DNA of 64,000 bases from Enchytraeus crypticus (GCA_905160935.1 CAJHZI010000192.1:1084001-1148000); one strand, 5' to 3'. Positions 1 to 17,440 are shown, counted from the stretch's first letter. A program made the numbers and translations. The notes: generated from the sequence alone by a model not told the origin.

Positions 1-149
1 ACATATTTGTCAATCTATATACATTTCAATATTTCTGTATATCTTAGAGATTTTCTAGACATCAAAACTGTTATTCGAAGTGTTTTGTTACATAAAAGAA
101 CGAACTACATTTGAAATAGTTTTAGTTAAGAGGGGTTGTTGTTGCACAT

Positions 150-297
150 GTTCCACAGAGCATGGGAAGGATGGTTCAATGAGAATAAGACGGAGATGAT
201 AATTCCAGGACAGTCGAGGGTTAAGCGAGGTCATTATGATGGAAGAACAAATGACGTCATCAAGCAAATGTTCAACCGACCACGACAGACAGTGGGG
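150..297 (+). CDS. possible internal exon of the unrecognised left-end gene
   Basis: An open frame of about 49 codons follows a CAG acceptor-like site and ends near weak GT sites (gtgggg, gtattg). The peptide includes AWEGWFNENKTEMIIPGQSR and reads as ordinary coding sequence, but I recognise no family. I could not join it in phase to the exons at 859 and 1621. A second open stretch at about 434-550 also fails to join. It could be an exon of the same gene or chance. Confidence 0.25.
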
Positions 298-858
298 TAT
301 TGAGAACTATCAGTTTCTATTACTGTTTCATCTTTATAGCATATGCGCTATCATTGTAATTAATTCTCTCTCTCTCTTTCTCAAACAGGAATTCCAAAAC
401 TAATATTTTCATATGCATTCAGTTGCTTCTCTCACTATTGAGCTCGCCATTGATCATTCCAAGAAGATTTTGACGACACGCAGAGTTCAGAAGACTTTCT
501 CTTCTCTACCCTATCCAAGGATTCAAGGAGAGTCAATTATGCAGACTCTATTTTAAAGCCAGCAAAATCTCACATTATAGGTCTATCACACAGGCTACAA
601 CATATCATACAGCATATTATACAGCATATTATTTTGCATATCATGGTGTATAATTCATTTAAGCATTTTGAGGTGAAACCTTAGCTTAGCTGTTCAATTC
701 AATTTAAATGTTGCTAATTTTTACACAACAAAAACGAAAACAACAATTACAGTTCTATTGCCTTTATGACAACATCTAGCACTATGAAGCAGAGGATGAT
801 AAATGTTAGAATTGATAGAGTTTATCGAATAATGCACGGGTGTGTTACTGTATTTCAG

Positions 859-1020
859 AGATTCGCTGATAAGATTAAAGAATCCAGGGGAGTTGACTGC
901 AGAGAAACACGCGAGATACATCGACAAGCGACTGGCGGCCGCCAAACCATACCCTGACGATGACTTGAAGAAATGTATTTCATCTGACAAAGAATCATAC
1001 ACATTTCCAGAATTAAAGTC
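859..1020 (+). CDS. internal exon, unrecognised gene
   Basis: The acceptor is tatttcag and the donor is the strong GTGAGT after ...AAAGTC. It encodes a charged stretch containing AEKHARYIDKRLAAAKPYPD. It joins in phase (TC + A = Ser) to the next exon at 1621. No domain is recognised. The stop codon just upstream of the acceptor (830-832, same frame) is consistent with intron sequence there. The splice sites and the phase match support a real exon; the function is unknown. Confidence 0.5.
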
Positions 1021-1620
1021 GTGAGTTATGATGAGTACTTTGAACCTTTTCCTACTTTATTTTCTCTCTTGCTTACTATAAATTTCAACTAAAACTAAAA
1101 AAATTACTTTCCGTTTAAGGTAAATTTAATCTTTAAGTCTTCGTACGTATCTCTTAAATTAATTAATTACAGAAAATCTCTGTTATTTCTAAGCTATAAT
1201 TATACCAGTGTTCCTGTTGTTGTACTAAATAGGCTATATTTTTTATCCAAGAATTCTGTAAGCAAACGTGTCAGTTCATGTTCTGATTTCATACTCAGTG
1301 AGTTCACTTGGTTGACTAAGAAGTTTATCCCATAACAAAAATAAATTCTCTACCAACCTTAACGTAGTATATGCTCTTGGCCACATTGGAATAGACCTAC
1401 GTCAACTGTACGAGTTTTAGAGGCTTGTAAAGAGAAAACTGAGGAAGAAAGTGAGAAATTGGAAGCCACACTTTTCCAAGTAAATCTTATATACACGTAT
1501 ATGTGATTCGGTAAAGTTTCTCTTGTTCCTTGAAAGTTTGTAGAATCGTAAATAATATTCCCTACAGTTTTCAAAATCGTCATGAAAGATTAACTCTATT
1601 CCTGTTTTATTTGATTTCAG

Positions 1621-1855
1621 ACCTGACTATGCCATCTACTACACTGAATCTAATGATTTAAAATTAATCAATCGACTCACGAGATGTCTGCAGCTGTTCA
1701 GCGTTAACGGTCAGAAACCCAAGGACGTGTACAAGGGAATGCTGAGGTTTACCCGCAAGAATAGCACTGTGTTTATTGTCGGCTCTAACTCTGAATTCGC
1801 TAAGCATAAACCTTCGAGTTCGGAATTTTTAAAGCTACCCGGCAAAGCGAGATAG
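1621..1855 (+). CDS. terminal coding exon, unrecognised gene
   Basis: It follows a strong acceptor (tttgatttcag) and runs 77 codons to a TAG stop at 1853-1855. The peptide begins PDYAIYYTESNDLKLINRL and contains FTRKNSTVFIVGS. The C-terminus is basic. No signal peptide, transmembrane segment or known family is visible. No canonical AATAAA follows within a few hundred bases. It is the 3' end of a gene that enters from the left edge of the window. Confidence 0.55.
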
Positions 1856-2077
1856 CGTAATATTAGTGTGAAGGACTAATGTTCGGTGTCTTGTTGCATA
1901 CGCGCTGTGATCTCTACGTGTTTGGGATGATGGTTTAATATAGGTACCTGTTTTAATGTTTCTTGTAATTGATACTGATATTATTCGCATGATATTTTTG
2001 TAATTTAATAGTAGGAAAAGAATAATTATGACAGTCGAATCTCATTTAAGCCCTGGGGGAGTAGTAGAGGTAACCAG

Positions 2078-2365
2078 GGTAACTGCAGGGTTACCATGGT
2101 GTATCCTGGGTTACCATGGTGTACCCTGGGTTACCATGATGTACCCCGGGTTACCGTGGTGTACCCTGGGTTACCATGATGTACCCCGGGTTACAATGGT
2201 GTACCCCGGTTACAATGGTGTATCCCGGGTTACCATGGTGTACCCGGGTTACCATGGTGTACCTTGGTTTACCGTGGTGTATCCTGATTTACCATGGTAT
2301 ATCCTTGGCTATCATGGTAAACCTATGGTTATCATGGTATATCCTGCGTTTCCATGGTGTATCCA
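2078..2365. repeat. 20-bp minisatellite
   Basis: About 14 tandem copies of a unit close to GGTTACCATGGTGTACCCTG, each carrying an NcoI-like CCATGG core. Copies drift towards the right end. The reading frames across it are a by-product of the repeat, since 20 bp is not a multiple of three and several frames stay open. Confidence 0.9.
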
Positions 2366-3060
2366 TCTCTTATTATCAGATCATCCAACACCCCATGATA
2401 TGGTCTTCCTCTAACTCTTTCCCTTGCATTCTTCTTTCTATTACATCCTGTAACCGTATATGCCGTATAGTATAGAACAGTATAAATCTGACATTTTATT
2501 CGTTATGCTTTGCGTTTGGGTTGTTGTGTGCTATTTTAACTATTTTAAGTTTTTCTTGTTTGTTTTAAACAGTTGCTTTCTCTCGAGCCTCATGCAGTTC
2601 TCCAGTAACTCAATCGCTTCTATCTTGGGTCATTTAATCTTATTCCCGTTTTACAAATGCATATATATTAAATCTAATATTGACGGTTTTAGACAATATT
2701 TCGGTGATTTATTACCTAATTTCGGGTACATTTAAGAGATAAATCGGCTTCTTGTTTGAACTGTTAACAATTAATGGTATTATTATTATATTTTAGGAAT
2801 TATTTAATTTATGCAATTGAAAGAATTGCTATGAACGTTAATAGCGTAACATTTGCATCTGTTTGGGCGTCATAGTCTTGAACGTTGTTAAAAATGAGCC
2901 TTTTATGTTATCTCTAAAAGATTATTTGATATGGCTGGATGATTTTGTCATTCTATGCTGGCCTACATTTGAATACAGGCAAAATAGAGCGAAAACAGTA
3001 TAGTACAGTACTTTACGGATTAATGAAACTCGTCGGACCTCGTAAGTCGGCCTATAAATT
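2366..3060. other. AT-rich intergenic DNA, nothing recognised
   Basis: Unique AT-rich sequence with short open frames only. I see no coding bias, splice-linked exons or repeat family. Confidence 0.5.
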
Positions 3061-3102
3061 ATCATCTTCGTCGTCGTCATCGTCATCATCATCATCATTC
3101 CT
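3061..3102. repeat. TCA/TCG trinucleotide microsatellite
   Basis: Run of TCA, TCT and TCG triplets. A similar run occurs at 13382-13412. Confidence 0.85.
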
Positions 3103-3560
3103 TGAATCCCAATGTAACAAAGGTCCAAAAATAGGATCCCGAGCTTATAAATTATACAAAATGTTATCGTTGCTCGCTTAAGATTAAGCTAATAAAGATG
3201 TACTTTTAACGAAAATGATGAGATTATTAGGTTAATTTATTTGTCAATTAATTAAGAAACCTGCGTCATTATCTCTGCCGGTGTTTGCATAATCTATTGT
3301 ATATCGATATTTGCGTGGACCTCAGATCGTAAAAGAAATACGATTTAACAAAGCTTCAATCAATCATAAAAATACAGGTGTCTTCCTTGTACAGTGTATA
3401 GCTGCTTGACTGTAAATACTGTGTATGGTTTAATTAATTAAACAGTTTTTATTACTTATACGTTTATAGTGTTTTCATCTACACTACATTCCCAATTGAT
3501 AATATCATGTGTTTAGCCACTATTGTGTTTTAGTTTATTTTGCATACTTACTCGGTATGA

Positions 3561-3862
3561 AAGTGGCGGATCCATGGGGGGGGGGGGGCCAAGGCCCCAC
3601 GAAATCTTTGTACAATTTTTAACTTCAAAATTGTGTCGTATATTAACAGAAATGAGTTTTAAAATGACGTTTCCCAGTGGTCTGTTAGGGTCCAAGAGGG
3701 TTGCGATCACAGTCAAGCATTTCCGATTAAAGCTTAAAACAAGCATCTGTGACGATATTATTAATTAATATCAGTCATTCAAAAATTAACTTTTCAATGA
3801 TTTATTAAAAGGTCGTGAAAAAATTTTCTGGCCCCCAAAAAATATTTCTTGATCCGCCCCTG
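3561..3862. mobile_element. hAT-like MITE, copy 1
   Basis: About 302 bp with terminal inverted repeats: left AGTGGCGGATCC, right GATCCGCCCCTG. It is flanked by an imperfect 8-bp direct repeat (CGGTATGA at 3553-3560, AGGTATAA at 3863-3870; 6 of 8 match). Interior blocks (AACTTCAAAATTG, GTCTGTTAGGGTCCAA) recur in the copy at 43571-43831. There is no transposase, so it is non-autonomous. The ends resemble hAT-type termini; assignment is by motif only. Confidence 0.75.
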
Positions 3863-4065
3863 AGGTATAATATCATTGAATGCTATTCTCGGATTTGAAT
3901 TCCATGACTATTGATCAAAATCATAATTGATCAAACTTGTAGCATGAGCGGTTATCTACTAGTGATATATAAATGAGTTGTTCTCCAAGGTCATATTTTA
4001 AGTAACGTCATGAGGTCGAAATATCCTGTTTGAATATCAAACAGCGGTTGGACGAGATCAGGTAT

Positions 4066-4395
4066 TGAAAATAACAAAACAGCAATTAGAGCGCAATTGT
4101 CATCCATGAAAATATCGAGCACTATTGAGACAAATCCAAGACGTTGTGCAAACAGCAGGTCAAAACCAGTGCGAATGTCAAATCCATAAAACTGGTTCAA
4201 AGATAAAAGGAATTCAAGAAAAGGAGGTTTACGTGCTGGTCGCATCTCATGGACACTGGATGGAAAAGAGAGATGGAAAGAGGTTGCTCTTCAAACAGTC
4301 TTCCCCAGTATATGTTAGAGCATCGAAACCCTGTTCCCAGTCTGATATGGGCAGGCTCTCCAACCCTGCAGATTCCAATAAACTCTGAGAGTTAG
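4066..4395 (-). mobile_element. LINE-A 3' fragment
   Basis: Antisense copy of the 3' end of the L2/CR1-like LINE. It carries the conserved stretch read on the minus strand as ...TTTGTCTCAATAGTGCTCGAT... and a degenerate TTG-rich tail. It matches the 3' part of the copy at 55975-57130. Confidence 0.7.
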
Positions 4396-6184
4396 GAAAG
4401 ATCCAAGGATTTAGGAAGACGATTAGTTCAGAACGAGGCTATATACAACGAAGAGTTAGATCCTTAACAAGTAGAAACGGGCGGTCAAGGCGGCCTGCCG
4501 TCCTTTTCGCTACAATGCCACATTGTTCAGTAAATATTGCTTTTTAAAATACTTATTTTAATTTAACTTATGGATTTCAAGTTAATAAGTTCCAGTGCTG
4601 TTAAGCTTCTTAGCTTATTAATTTTTTTGCTCTATTATACTACTGCTACGCTACACAATCTAAATTTTGTACAGAGGCTACATATGTAATTAAATATAGA
4701 GATGGTTAGAAGAAAGGTAGGTAGACTAGCTATAGTCAAAATTTGTACATATGTCATATATTCAAGTGTTTAGGGCTATAGGCCTATATGTGTTAGGGCT
4801 ACATTGAATGTGGCCATAACGCTGTATCAAACATGTGTTAATATCATTTGTAAATGCTCTGGATTAGCTATTGTGTTTGTTGTTTTTTTTAAATTTATAT
4901 ATCTATTTTCACCGTAGTTACATGTATGATTACTATTACTATATATTCAATATTATTATTTAATATTATATTATATTATTATATTATTATTATTTAATAT
5001 TTTAGTATTCTGTTAGCAATGTTAGCAAAGTATAAGGTTGAGTATGAATGACTGAGAATAAACATAGAATCTCAACACTTTCGGATGTCGTAATTTTTAA
5101 ATTAAAGATTCTCAAATTGTCCTTAAACATGCCCACTGCGGATTTTAGGACTCCTCCTGGGGACATTTTCGACTCTCAATAGTAGTTCTATTAATTATAC
5201 TTTTTGTGATACAAATAGGCGCATTTTGCTTCAGTTACTTAATGTTTAAAGAAGTAGGCTTGTTTTTATTCGCTTAAATTCAGCATATATAGTTACAGGA
5301 TCCGTAAACTGTAGAGTTTATAACGTTGTATGCGATGTTGTTATAAATGCTCTTTAACACATGATGAATTTTGTCTTTCAAATGATCAGCTTGTTCTGCT
5401 ATGTTATCAGTCTGTCGATACATTATTTTTTGTGTATTTAAGTTTTAATTAAATACAATTTAACGAGGATTTAACGTATGGTTCCTCATCTAGGGTGATA
5501 TCAGAAACATACGTTGAATGAGCAATTACAGCAGTCTTAGACCTCTAGAAATCAGCGGCCTCACTAGATTTATGAAACCAGTCTTTTACTCTCTCAACCA
5601 AAGCGCCGACAGAAGAATATTTAATAAAAAATGGCGCAATCGGTAGATTTAACATTACATATATTGACTCCGTTTCTGATTTGATTCCCAGTTTAAACGG
5701 TTTCACAAAATTTGAAAATTATTTAACTAGAAATGTTACATATTTACTAATACAGAGTAGTACGGATAGCGAAGGAGAGATAAAGGTTTAGACTATTTTA
5801 AGAATGAGACGGCTATTTAGTTGAGAAAAAGATTAGCAAACACTTACATTAAGTTTGCTGAATCGGTAGTTTTAGTGAAGCTTAATTAAGTTGTATTAAA
5901 TAGAATTATATAAATTGAATTGTAGATTTAATTTATTATAAATTAGCTATTATTGCACTTGAATCAGTGTAACTTATTTGGGTTGTCAACATGAAATACA
6001 CAAATCTTCCATTATATTATAATGTTAGTTTTCTTTTTATTATTTTTATTCACTTCGGTTTCTGTAGATGCTGAACTCTGACCTTTCAACTTTAATAACC
6101 ATTACATTTCTATCCTACTACTATTCTTTCCTCTCTTCTATGGTAAGCTATTATATACTATATTGACATATTGTCTACTACAAT
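4396..6184. other. AT-rich intergenic DNA with ATT microsatellite and S5 fragment
   Basis: No gene seen. Bases 4950-5005 are an irregular ATT/TATT microsatellite. Bases 5460-5560 resemble the S5 3' core in antisense (TTTAACGTATGGTTCCTCAT). The rest looks unique. Confidence 0.5.
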
Positions 6185-7066
6185 ATGTCAATATGTGCTT
6201 CAGTCACACCAGTTTCTTCTGTGAAGAATCTTGGTTTTGTCCTTGACCACCACCTCTCATTCCACGAACATATCACTAAAACATCACAGGCATGTTTCTT
6301 TCATATTCGCGATCTTCGTCGAATAAGACCATTTCTTTCTCTCGAGACTGCCACTACAATTGGCGCTGCTCTCGTGCAATCCAAACTGGATTACAGCAAC
6401 TCCCTATTTCTAAATCTTCCCAGTTGCGAGATTGATAGGTTGCAGTTCATCTAGAATTCCCTTGCACGTGCAGTCTTTCGTAGCTCCAAATATTCTCATG
6501 TTACTCCAATCCTCAAGTCCTTACACTGGCTCAAAGTTAGAGAACGCATTTTGTACAAGACAGTTTCTCTAACTTATAAGTCTATTACCACTCCTGTTAA
6601 TAGTTACATGTCCCACTTACTACAAGTGGGACAACCTACCTCCAGGCCCACCAGGACCAGGTCCTCTAAGTTAGTTACTCTTGAGAGACCGAGCCTTCCT
6701 TCACGTAGCAAGCTGTCTAGCGCTCCTTCCAGCATGCTGCCCCGCAGATCTGGAATTATCTTCCTTCCACTCTGCGCACTCCATCTATTCCTGATCAGCC
6801 TTTCCTACTATACGAACAGTTTCATAGGCGATTGAAATCTTTTCTCTTCGACTTTTCATATCCACCAAACGTCCACGAACTGAGACCAACACGTAAACCT
6901 CCATTCCGCTAGTGCCCTTCCTTGGACTGAACACCCGGATTTTGGCTCGCACCGCTTATGGACCCCTCACTCTGCTCATCGGCTTTGATTTGGTCTCACA
7001 GTGCTCAATGTTGTCATGGACAACAGTAGCACTCTAATCGTATTGTTGTTGGTGTTGTTATAGTAT
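6185..7066 (+). pseudogene. LINE-A (L2/CR1-like) 3' reverse transcriptase fragment, decayed
   Basis: Encodes the post-catalytic part of a non-LTR reverse transcriptase: PVSSVKNLGFVLDHHLSFHE, then RPFLSLETATTIGAALVQSK, LDYSNSLFLNLP, and after a stop codon a further NSLARAV-like segment. It continues to the family 3' end (TGTCATGGACAACAGTAGCACTC) and a TTG-rich tail. The in-frame stop at 6452-6454 and frameshifts show it is dead. It lacks the catalytic YADD region and so is 5'-truncated, as usual for LINE copies. Confidence 0.85.
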
Positions 7067-7414
7067 TCTATTGGTAGTGAATCTACTCTATTTTTGAGTT
7101 CATTCGATTGGTAACATAATATAACAAACACTGGGTTAGAAAGCACAATTGCTTGTTCTACTATCATCTATTATCTACTGAGCTACAGTTCATCTACTGA
7201 GCTATCTAGTTCAAGTCAGATATCTAGCGCTAATATGGACTTTAAAGTATTATTTAATTCATTATTAATTATACTACACTGAACTTTTATCCGTAATCTC
7301 TCGCAAAATTTGCACAAAACATATGCCTTAATTACTGTAATTTAAATACAAACTTTAAACTTTCTGGTAGCGGCGTAGGGTGCCGTATTAAATCCGATTA
7401 ATTATAAACATACC

Positions 7415-7470
7415 AATATATGTACCTTGAACTTGCCTTTTGGCAGAATACTATATAAAGAGATTAACAA
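7415..7470 (+). repeat. S3 SINE 3' fragment
   Basis: Contains TGTACCTTGAACTTGCC, a GGCAG half-hairpin and AGAGA, matching the S3 3' end. The copy is only the terminal ~55 bp. Confidence 0.55.
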
Positions 7471-7775
7471 ATGCATTTATGAAATATTTCATAATTCAAT
7501 AAATATAAGGTAGGATATGCCGTGAAAGAGCATTGCAATACTATTTAACGGTGTAAAATAGAGCAGCTGATCATACACGACAGGCATTTAATACAATGCC
7601 ATCGAATACAAACCAAATCTATTTAATCGTAAAATTAAAAATTAAATAGGGGCAACTATACTAGCGGCGGTCGCGTACAAGTGCCATAAATACTCCCGTA
7701 CATAGATAGCAGTCACTATTACAACACATTTATGTGATATTGATAGTACAAAATACTATTGTACTAACAATAGTG

Positions 7776-7866
7776 AATTGTTAGTTAGTACAGTTATATT
7801 GTTAGTACAGTGACATTGTTAGAACAGTGAATTGTTAGTACAGTGAATTGTTAGTACAGTGATATA
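7776..7866. repeat. 16-bp minisatellite
   Basis: About five imperfect copies of ATTGTTAGTACAGTGA in tandem, with a related unit again near 7890. Confidence 0.8.
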
Positions 7867-8234
7867 ATAATAAAGGTTTTTTAATAATAATTATATTGTT
7901 AGTACCCATCCATGTAGCAAAAAACCTTCATGTAGCACATTACTGATAACCCGTATCTAAAGAAGTTCATTCATTACTGTACATTGACAAATGAATTAGA
8001 ATTTTTGGTAGCCACGGTTTAAATAACTGAAAACAATACAAACATCTATTCAAACTGTTTTATGAAGTTTTAATCTCATAATTAATGTACTAGTTGGATG
8101 GAAGACTTGGCGCGAAACATCACGTATAATCAGGACCACAAGAGTCTGAATTTCAACAAGCTCATATCTCTTTGTATCCTTGTAGTATGGAAATAGGCGT
8201 TCAAATCTGCTTTATTTTGAAAGTATCTGTATGG

Positions 8235-8322
8235 GTAGACAGCATAGTTTTCTCGCGGAATGACGCTACTGCCCAGTAAATGCTAGTCGAAGCTGAGGAA
8301 AGAATAGGGGGCCCGAAGAAGC
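8235..8322 (+). repeat. S4 dispersed repeat
   Basis: The sequence GGGTAGACAGCATAGTTTTC through ATAGGGGGCCC matches blocks at 34340-34425 (plus) and 35080-35175 (minus). Family type unknown; there is no coding capacity. Confidence 0.6.
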
Positions 8323-8598
8323 AACATACATTTTTGTTCAGTATTTGATATCCAACTCATTTTTCAAACGTTTCCTAACTCAATCCAGTTGCCGGATATG
8401 ACCCTAAAATTAGTACTGATTAAAAAACTGGATGATTTTAACAGATATGATAACTTTACATTAAATTAGATCAAGACCCGCAAAGCAAACTTAGGCCTAT
8501 AATTTCTTAGAACCACTGTTGTATCAGATTTATTTAATTAGCATATGCCACCACACGACCGGGACACCGAGGTTGTTTTTGGCTGGCAATTAGGGCCG

Positions 8599-8950
8599 TT
8601 CCTGACAGCAGTGGGCGGGGTTAATAAGCTGCTGGGTGAGCACGATGTGATGAGTTTCTGACAGCAGTGGGCGGGGTTAATGAGCTGCTGGGAGAAAAAA
8701 AAGATAAGTTCCTGACAGTAGTGGGCGGGGTTAATGAGCAGGATGTGATGAGTTTCTGACAGCAGTGGGCGGGGGTAATGAGCTGCTGGGAGAAAAAAAA
8801 GATAAGTTCCTGACAGTAGTGGGCGGGGTTAATGAGCAGCTAGGTGAGTATGACGAGTTCCTGACAGCAGTGGGCGGGGTTAATGAGCTGCTGGTAGAGA
8901 ACGATATGATGAGTTCCTGAGAGCAGTGAGCGGAGTTAATGAGCTGCTGG
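8599..8950. repeat. ~54-bp GC-rich minisatellite
   Basis: Seven tandem units, each starting GTTCCTGACAGCAGTGGGCG and followed by GGGTTAATGAGCTGCTGGG. Unit lengths vary from 44 to 56 bp because of a variable linker (GAGCACGATGTGATGA or GAAAAAAAAGATAA). It is markedly more GC-rich than its surroundings. The minus-strand reading frame over it (repeated LTPPTAVRN) is a repeat artefact. Confidence 0.9.
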
Positions 8951-11507
8951 GTGCGCACCCTAGGAGTCCCAGTGCTCCCATTGGTTGCGCTGAAATCTGA
9001 AATGTGCGCCGATGATTTGTTTATTACATTTTATTTTTAGGCGTGGTGACTGCCATTGAGTATTTGATGCCAATAAATCAATGCTGTCAATAATGTTTAA
9101 AAAGATATCTGACATTGATATTATTACACTGATATCCCTAACAGAGCTTAATTCCCAAATAAAGGCTATTAAGAATCATAAAATTGGTAACTTTCATAAT
9201 TTCAGTTTCTATTTCATTATTAAATTGGAAAGATACTCCGACGTAGAGTTATTTTTCCTACTATTGCGGCTTTTGTACTTAACTTATTCTTTATTACGCT
9301 CCAATATTACTTGCAGATTTCCAGACTAAGTATCTAAAATCTCTAGTCATGAAGGAGCATGCACCAGTTGACGGACCTGAGATCTGAGCCTAGGCTACCT
9401 TACAGAGGGGCACTCACTTTCAATTGAACTCCCATGACCAACCAAATAGTAATTTTATTTGAGAAATTTATGTTATATAATATTTTATTTTATAGCATCT
9501 GAACATTCTGAAATACGGCACGATGGCTCATAGAATGTGTAGGGGGTCAGTCCACTCGCCAATATACCAACACAGAGGCGAGCGACAGATAAATTCTACA
9601 CCTCAAACAGCTTGGTGCTAGAATAAAGAGCCTCTCCTTTTTTATATGGGCCGTGTAACCATAACATGGCTCTTTCACTAAGAGCTTCGTCTGAACCTTG
9701 ATATAATATTACGCACGACATACGATATATTAACTAGCACTCTCAAAAGAAACCTATAGAAACATATCAATTAGGCTATTGAAAGTTGCAACACAACTAC
9801 ATTCTGCATCAACACAAAATAGTTATCAAGATAAGCATTACACAAATCGTCCCAAATTAAGCTACAAAACATTGCAATAGGCAAATAGCAGTCCATAATG
9901 CAAATTAGCGCAATATTGTTTATTAGATCGATCAATAACAGTGATAATAAGTTCTATAAAAGTTTTACCTACAGTGCAAAAGTCCAATGCATTTCCCAAC
10001 CAGTTGTCACCATTACATATCTAGACACACGATATTCTGCTTGCACATGCTACATATATATTAACATACAAATACACACCTATAGCAGAGCTGTGCCAAA
10101 TTACGGCTTCAAATCTTGTGAGAAAACACGTGAATACAAATGGCACTTAAAAAGGGCCTACTGTAATATTCAACAAACAATATTTTGTAGAAATTCTAAA
10201 GAGCAATTTTAGTGCATAGCAAGATTACCTTAAGTAACTCCAGCTTATTTCATTACTTTACACTGGCTCAAAAGATATATATAAGGTCTGGCTACTATTC
10301 CGAAAATGACAAAAGCCTGTTCTTGCCACCATTTTAATCTGAAGGGGATATTATGCACACCACCAATCTAAAGCAAACTGATGTTAGTAGGCATATGCAA
10401 AAACACATCTACAGCCCATATGCATATTTTCATATACAATACAAACGTGTACAGTGTAAATAAGCATGCAGCAACAGAAATTTATCATACACAAAACACA
10501 CTAACTTAACATTTGTTAATAGCTATAGGCTACCAAGACACATAGTCAATATACATATGCTCTGACACTTTACTATTCTTCAAACAATTTACAGAAGTAA
10601 TTCAGAAATCTCATACGATATCATATTCTAGGCCCTTCTACAATCTAATTAGGCATGAACCCTAATCAAAAAGAGTATTTTTCATGCAATTCCAGTTTTA
10701 ATTTCAGTTTCATGCAATTCCAGTTTTAAATCTCAGGGATCTCAGGGATCACCAGTTGATGCTATCTACTCATTTTTAACATTTCAACAAATCATTACAA
10801 TCTCGATCAATTTGGTATTAATAAATGGAAATTTTTTTTGTAGATTGGTGAAATTGAGGAGAAGCATTTATTTATTCATGCTGATATTTATCATATCATT
10901 GAATTTAATCATTCACCCGGTGTAAACAGGAATGAAAAAATCTGAAAATATTTTTCATCTATGCCATCAATCGAATTACAGGCTATTTCTTGTTCTTGAG
11001 AATCATGTGACTTCAATCAATAAATGACATGCATAGAAACGTGATTAAATAATTCAATGCATTGCATCCTAGCACATGTAAAAATAAATCTTACGTCAGA
11101 CTCTATCCATTTATACAGTACAAAGCATGCCTATATCAGACTATCCATTTATCCATGTTTTGTACTAACAAAACATGCCTATCTCAGTCTACTCATAGCG
11201 ACTGTTCAATTAGCGCACATCAGTATCAGTCTATGATTCATATTCATTCGTATATAAAAATCGCAACACAAGTTACATCAGCTTAGATCAGAGGTGACCG
11301 AGAGCAGACAGGTCAGCACCAGACATTTCTTATGCTACCAAGCCACAGATATTTCATAAGTTCGACAGCTACAGGGTGCAATAAAAAAGTAGGCAAACAC
11401 ATGACGTATATTCTACACTCTGTTTAAGAGTCAGAAAAATGTATACACTTATTCCCCTGCTACTTTCTTTTACAATAGTTGCACAATTAGCCTTCAATTA
11501 CTTTAAA
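8951..11507. other. intergenic DNA downstream of AMMECR1
   Basis: No repeat family or coding exon seen. Some of this may be long AMMECR1 3' UTR if the poly(A) signal at 11508 is skipped. Short open frames here lack splice support. Confidence 0.45.
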
Positions 11508-11513
11508 TTTATT
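11508..11513 (-). terminator. candidate AMMECR1 poly(A) signal
   Basis: AATAAA on the minus strand, about 350 nt past the AMMECR1 stop codon. Other AT-rich hexamers lie further on, so the true cleavage site is unproven. Confidence 0.4.
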
Positions 11514-11861
11514 TTTTGAAAAGGCACCGGAATACGAAACTTGTATCATGGCTAAACTCAGCGGCAGTATCTAAAAGTCTCAAAAATATCTCATGAATCT
11601 TATATTATTTTACAAACAAAGATTTTCACAAACGTTTTCATTTTTTAAAACCGAGCCTTACTATGCTATTGCACAGAGCTCGAATCTGCGTCTCTTGGTC
11701 ACTTGCATAAAAAATTACAGTCATGTCACCTCTGATCTTACTGATATACACACAAAAAAAATATATCAATTCACGCTAATAAGAGTTCACGCTAATAAGA
11801 GTCCTACGATGTAAAACGATGTGACGGACAGACAACACACATTTCCTAGTCCGTCCAACGA

Positions 11862-16488
<4,627 letters not shown>

Positions 16489-17319
16489 CTTGCTCTTTCG
16501 CTATCTACCAAGGCGTAGCCATTTACGAAAAAAACACTGTGTTGTATCAAATTTGCTTTTTGCAAGTGTTTTCCAAAATAATTTAAAACTGGCTGATTCA
16601 AATTTCAAATTTGATTCAAATTCAGCGTTTGAATTTTCCTACTTAAGTCTCTAATGTTGTTATTCCGTTTTATTTTAATGTAAATGGTGTTACAAGACTG
16701 ATCTCAAGCCTTCCGGAACCAGTATAATTAAGTTATAAAATTTAAAGATGGAAATTCTGTGAATATCCAGAGTTCTGTTCAGTTCGATTTGCAGAAAATG
16801 AAAGTTCGGTTGAGTTGAGCTTCCTTCTAAACAGGGTTAGGATTCGTTTCGAGTTTGGATCAGTTTCCTCTCACAAGAGTTCGGTTTGAGGTGGGGTCGA
16901 ATAGTTCGGTTCGGTTAGCGCTGTAATTAACTGTTTAACATGTGACTGGGTGACAAATGTGCTTAAAAAATACATTTAGTCACATTAAACTGAAACATTT
17001 TTCATCTTACTAAAAATTAAAGAAATAAAAATGAAGAGACTTTTATTTTTCCATATTTCTTAAATATCCAATATTGGCTAATAAATATTATTAAAATTGA
17101 TGTTTGGCTTTCTTACTCACCATCATCATCTTCTTCTTCCCTTGCATCCCAGTTTAACCAGGGTCGGGATTCGAATAGACTGTCTCAAATCCTCTCTGTC
17201 CTACATCATATCTTCCATCACTCAATCACCTATTTGAGACTTTTCCATTCGTTTAAATTTTTGTAGCAATTTCTGGAGCCAATAGGCGCTCATCAACCGG
17301 AGGCCCTTTCTAACATTGG
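16489..17319. other. AMMECR1 upstream region
   Basis: Region 5' of the AMMECR1 start. No TATA box or initiator can be assigned with confidence. Bases 16780-16915 carry several GTTCGGTT-like motifs. Bases 17115-17230 hold a CATCATCATCTTCTTCTTCC run and unassigned repeat-like sequence. Confidence 0.4.
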
Positions 17320-17440
17320 TGTCTATCTTAGTGCTTTAGTCGCCGTCTACGACACGTGCAGTCAAAGGTTGGTCAATTCGTTAAGCATCCCGGACACAAC
17401 ACGGGAAATTCTGCATTCTTACTGTGCCTTAAATATTAAA
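17320..17440 (-). repeat. S3 SINE 5' part
   Basis: Reads on the minus strand as TGTGTCCGGGATGC... and CTGCACGTGTCGTAGACGGCGACTAAAGC, the S3 head. Confidence 0.65.

Noticed and set aside
2028-2414. 128-codon frame rich in YPGLPWC
   Set aside because: It is the 20-bp minisatellite; the next frame gives the same peptide out of step.
3513-3768. Opposed 77- and 81-codon frames
   Set aside because: Both lie in the hAT-like MITE.
8731-8958. Minus-strand frame with repeated LTPPTAVRN
   Set aside because: Encoded entirely by the ~54-bp minisatellite; no splice or start context.
9898-10212. 104-codon plus-strand frame
   Set aside because: No recognisable domain, no splice context, and composition like surrounding noncoding DNA.
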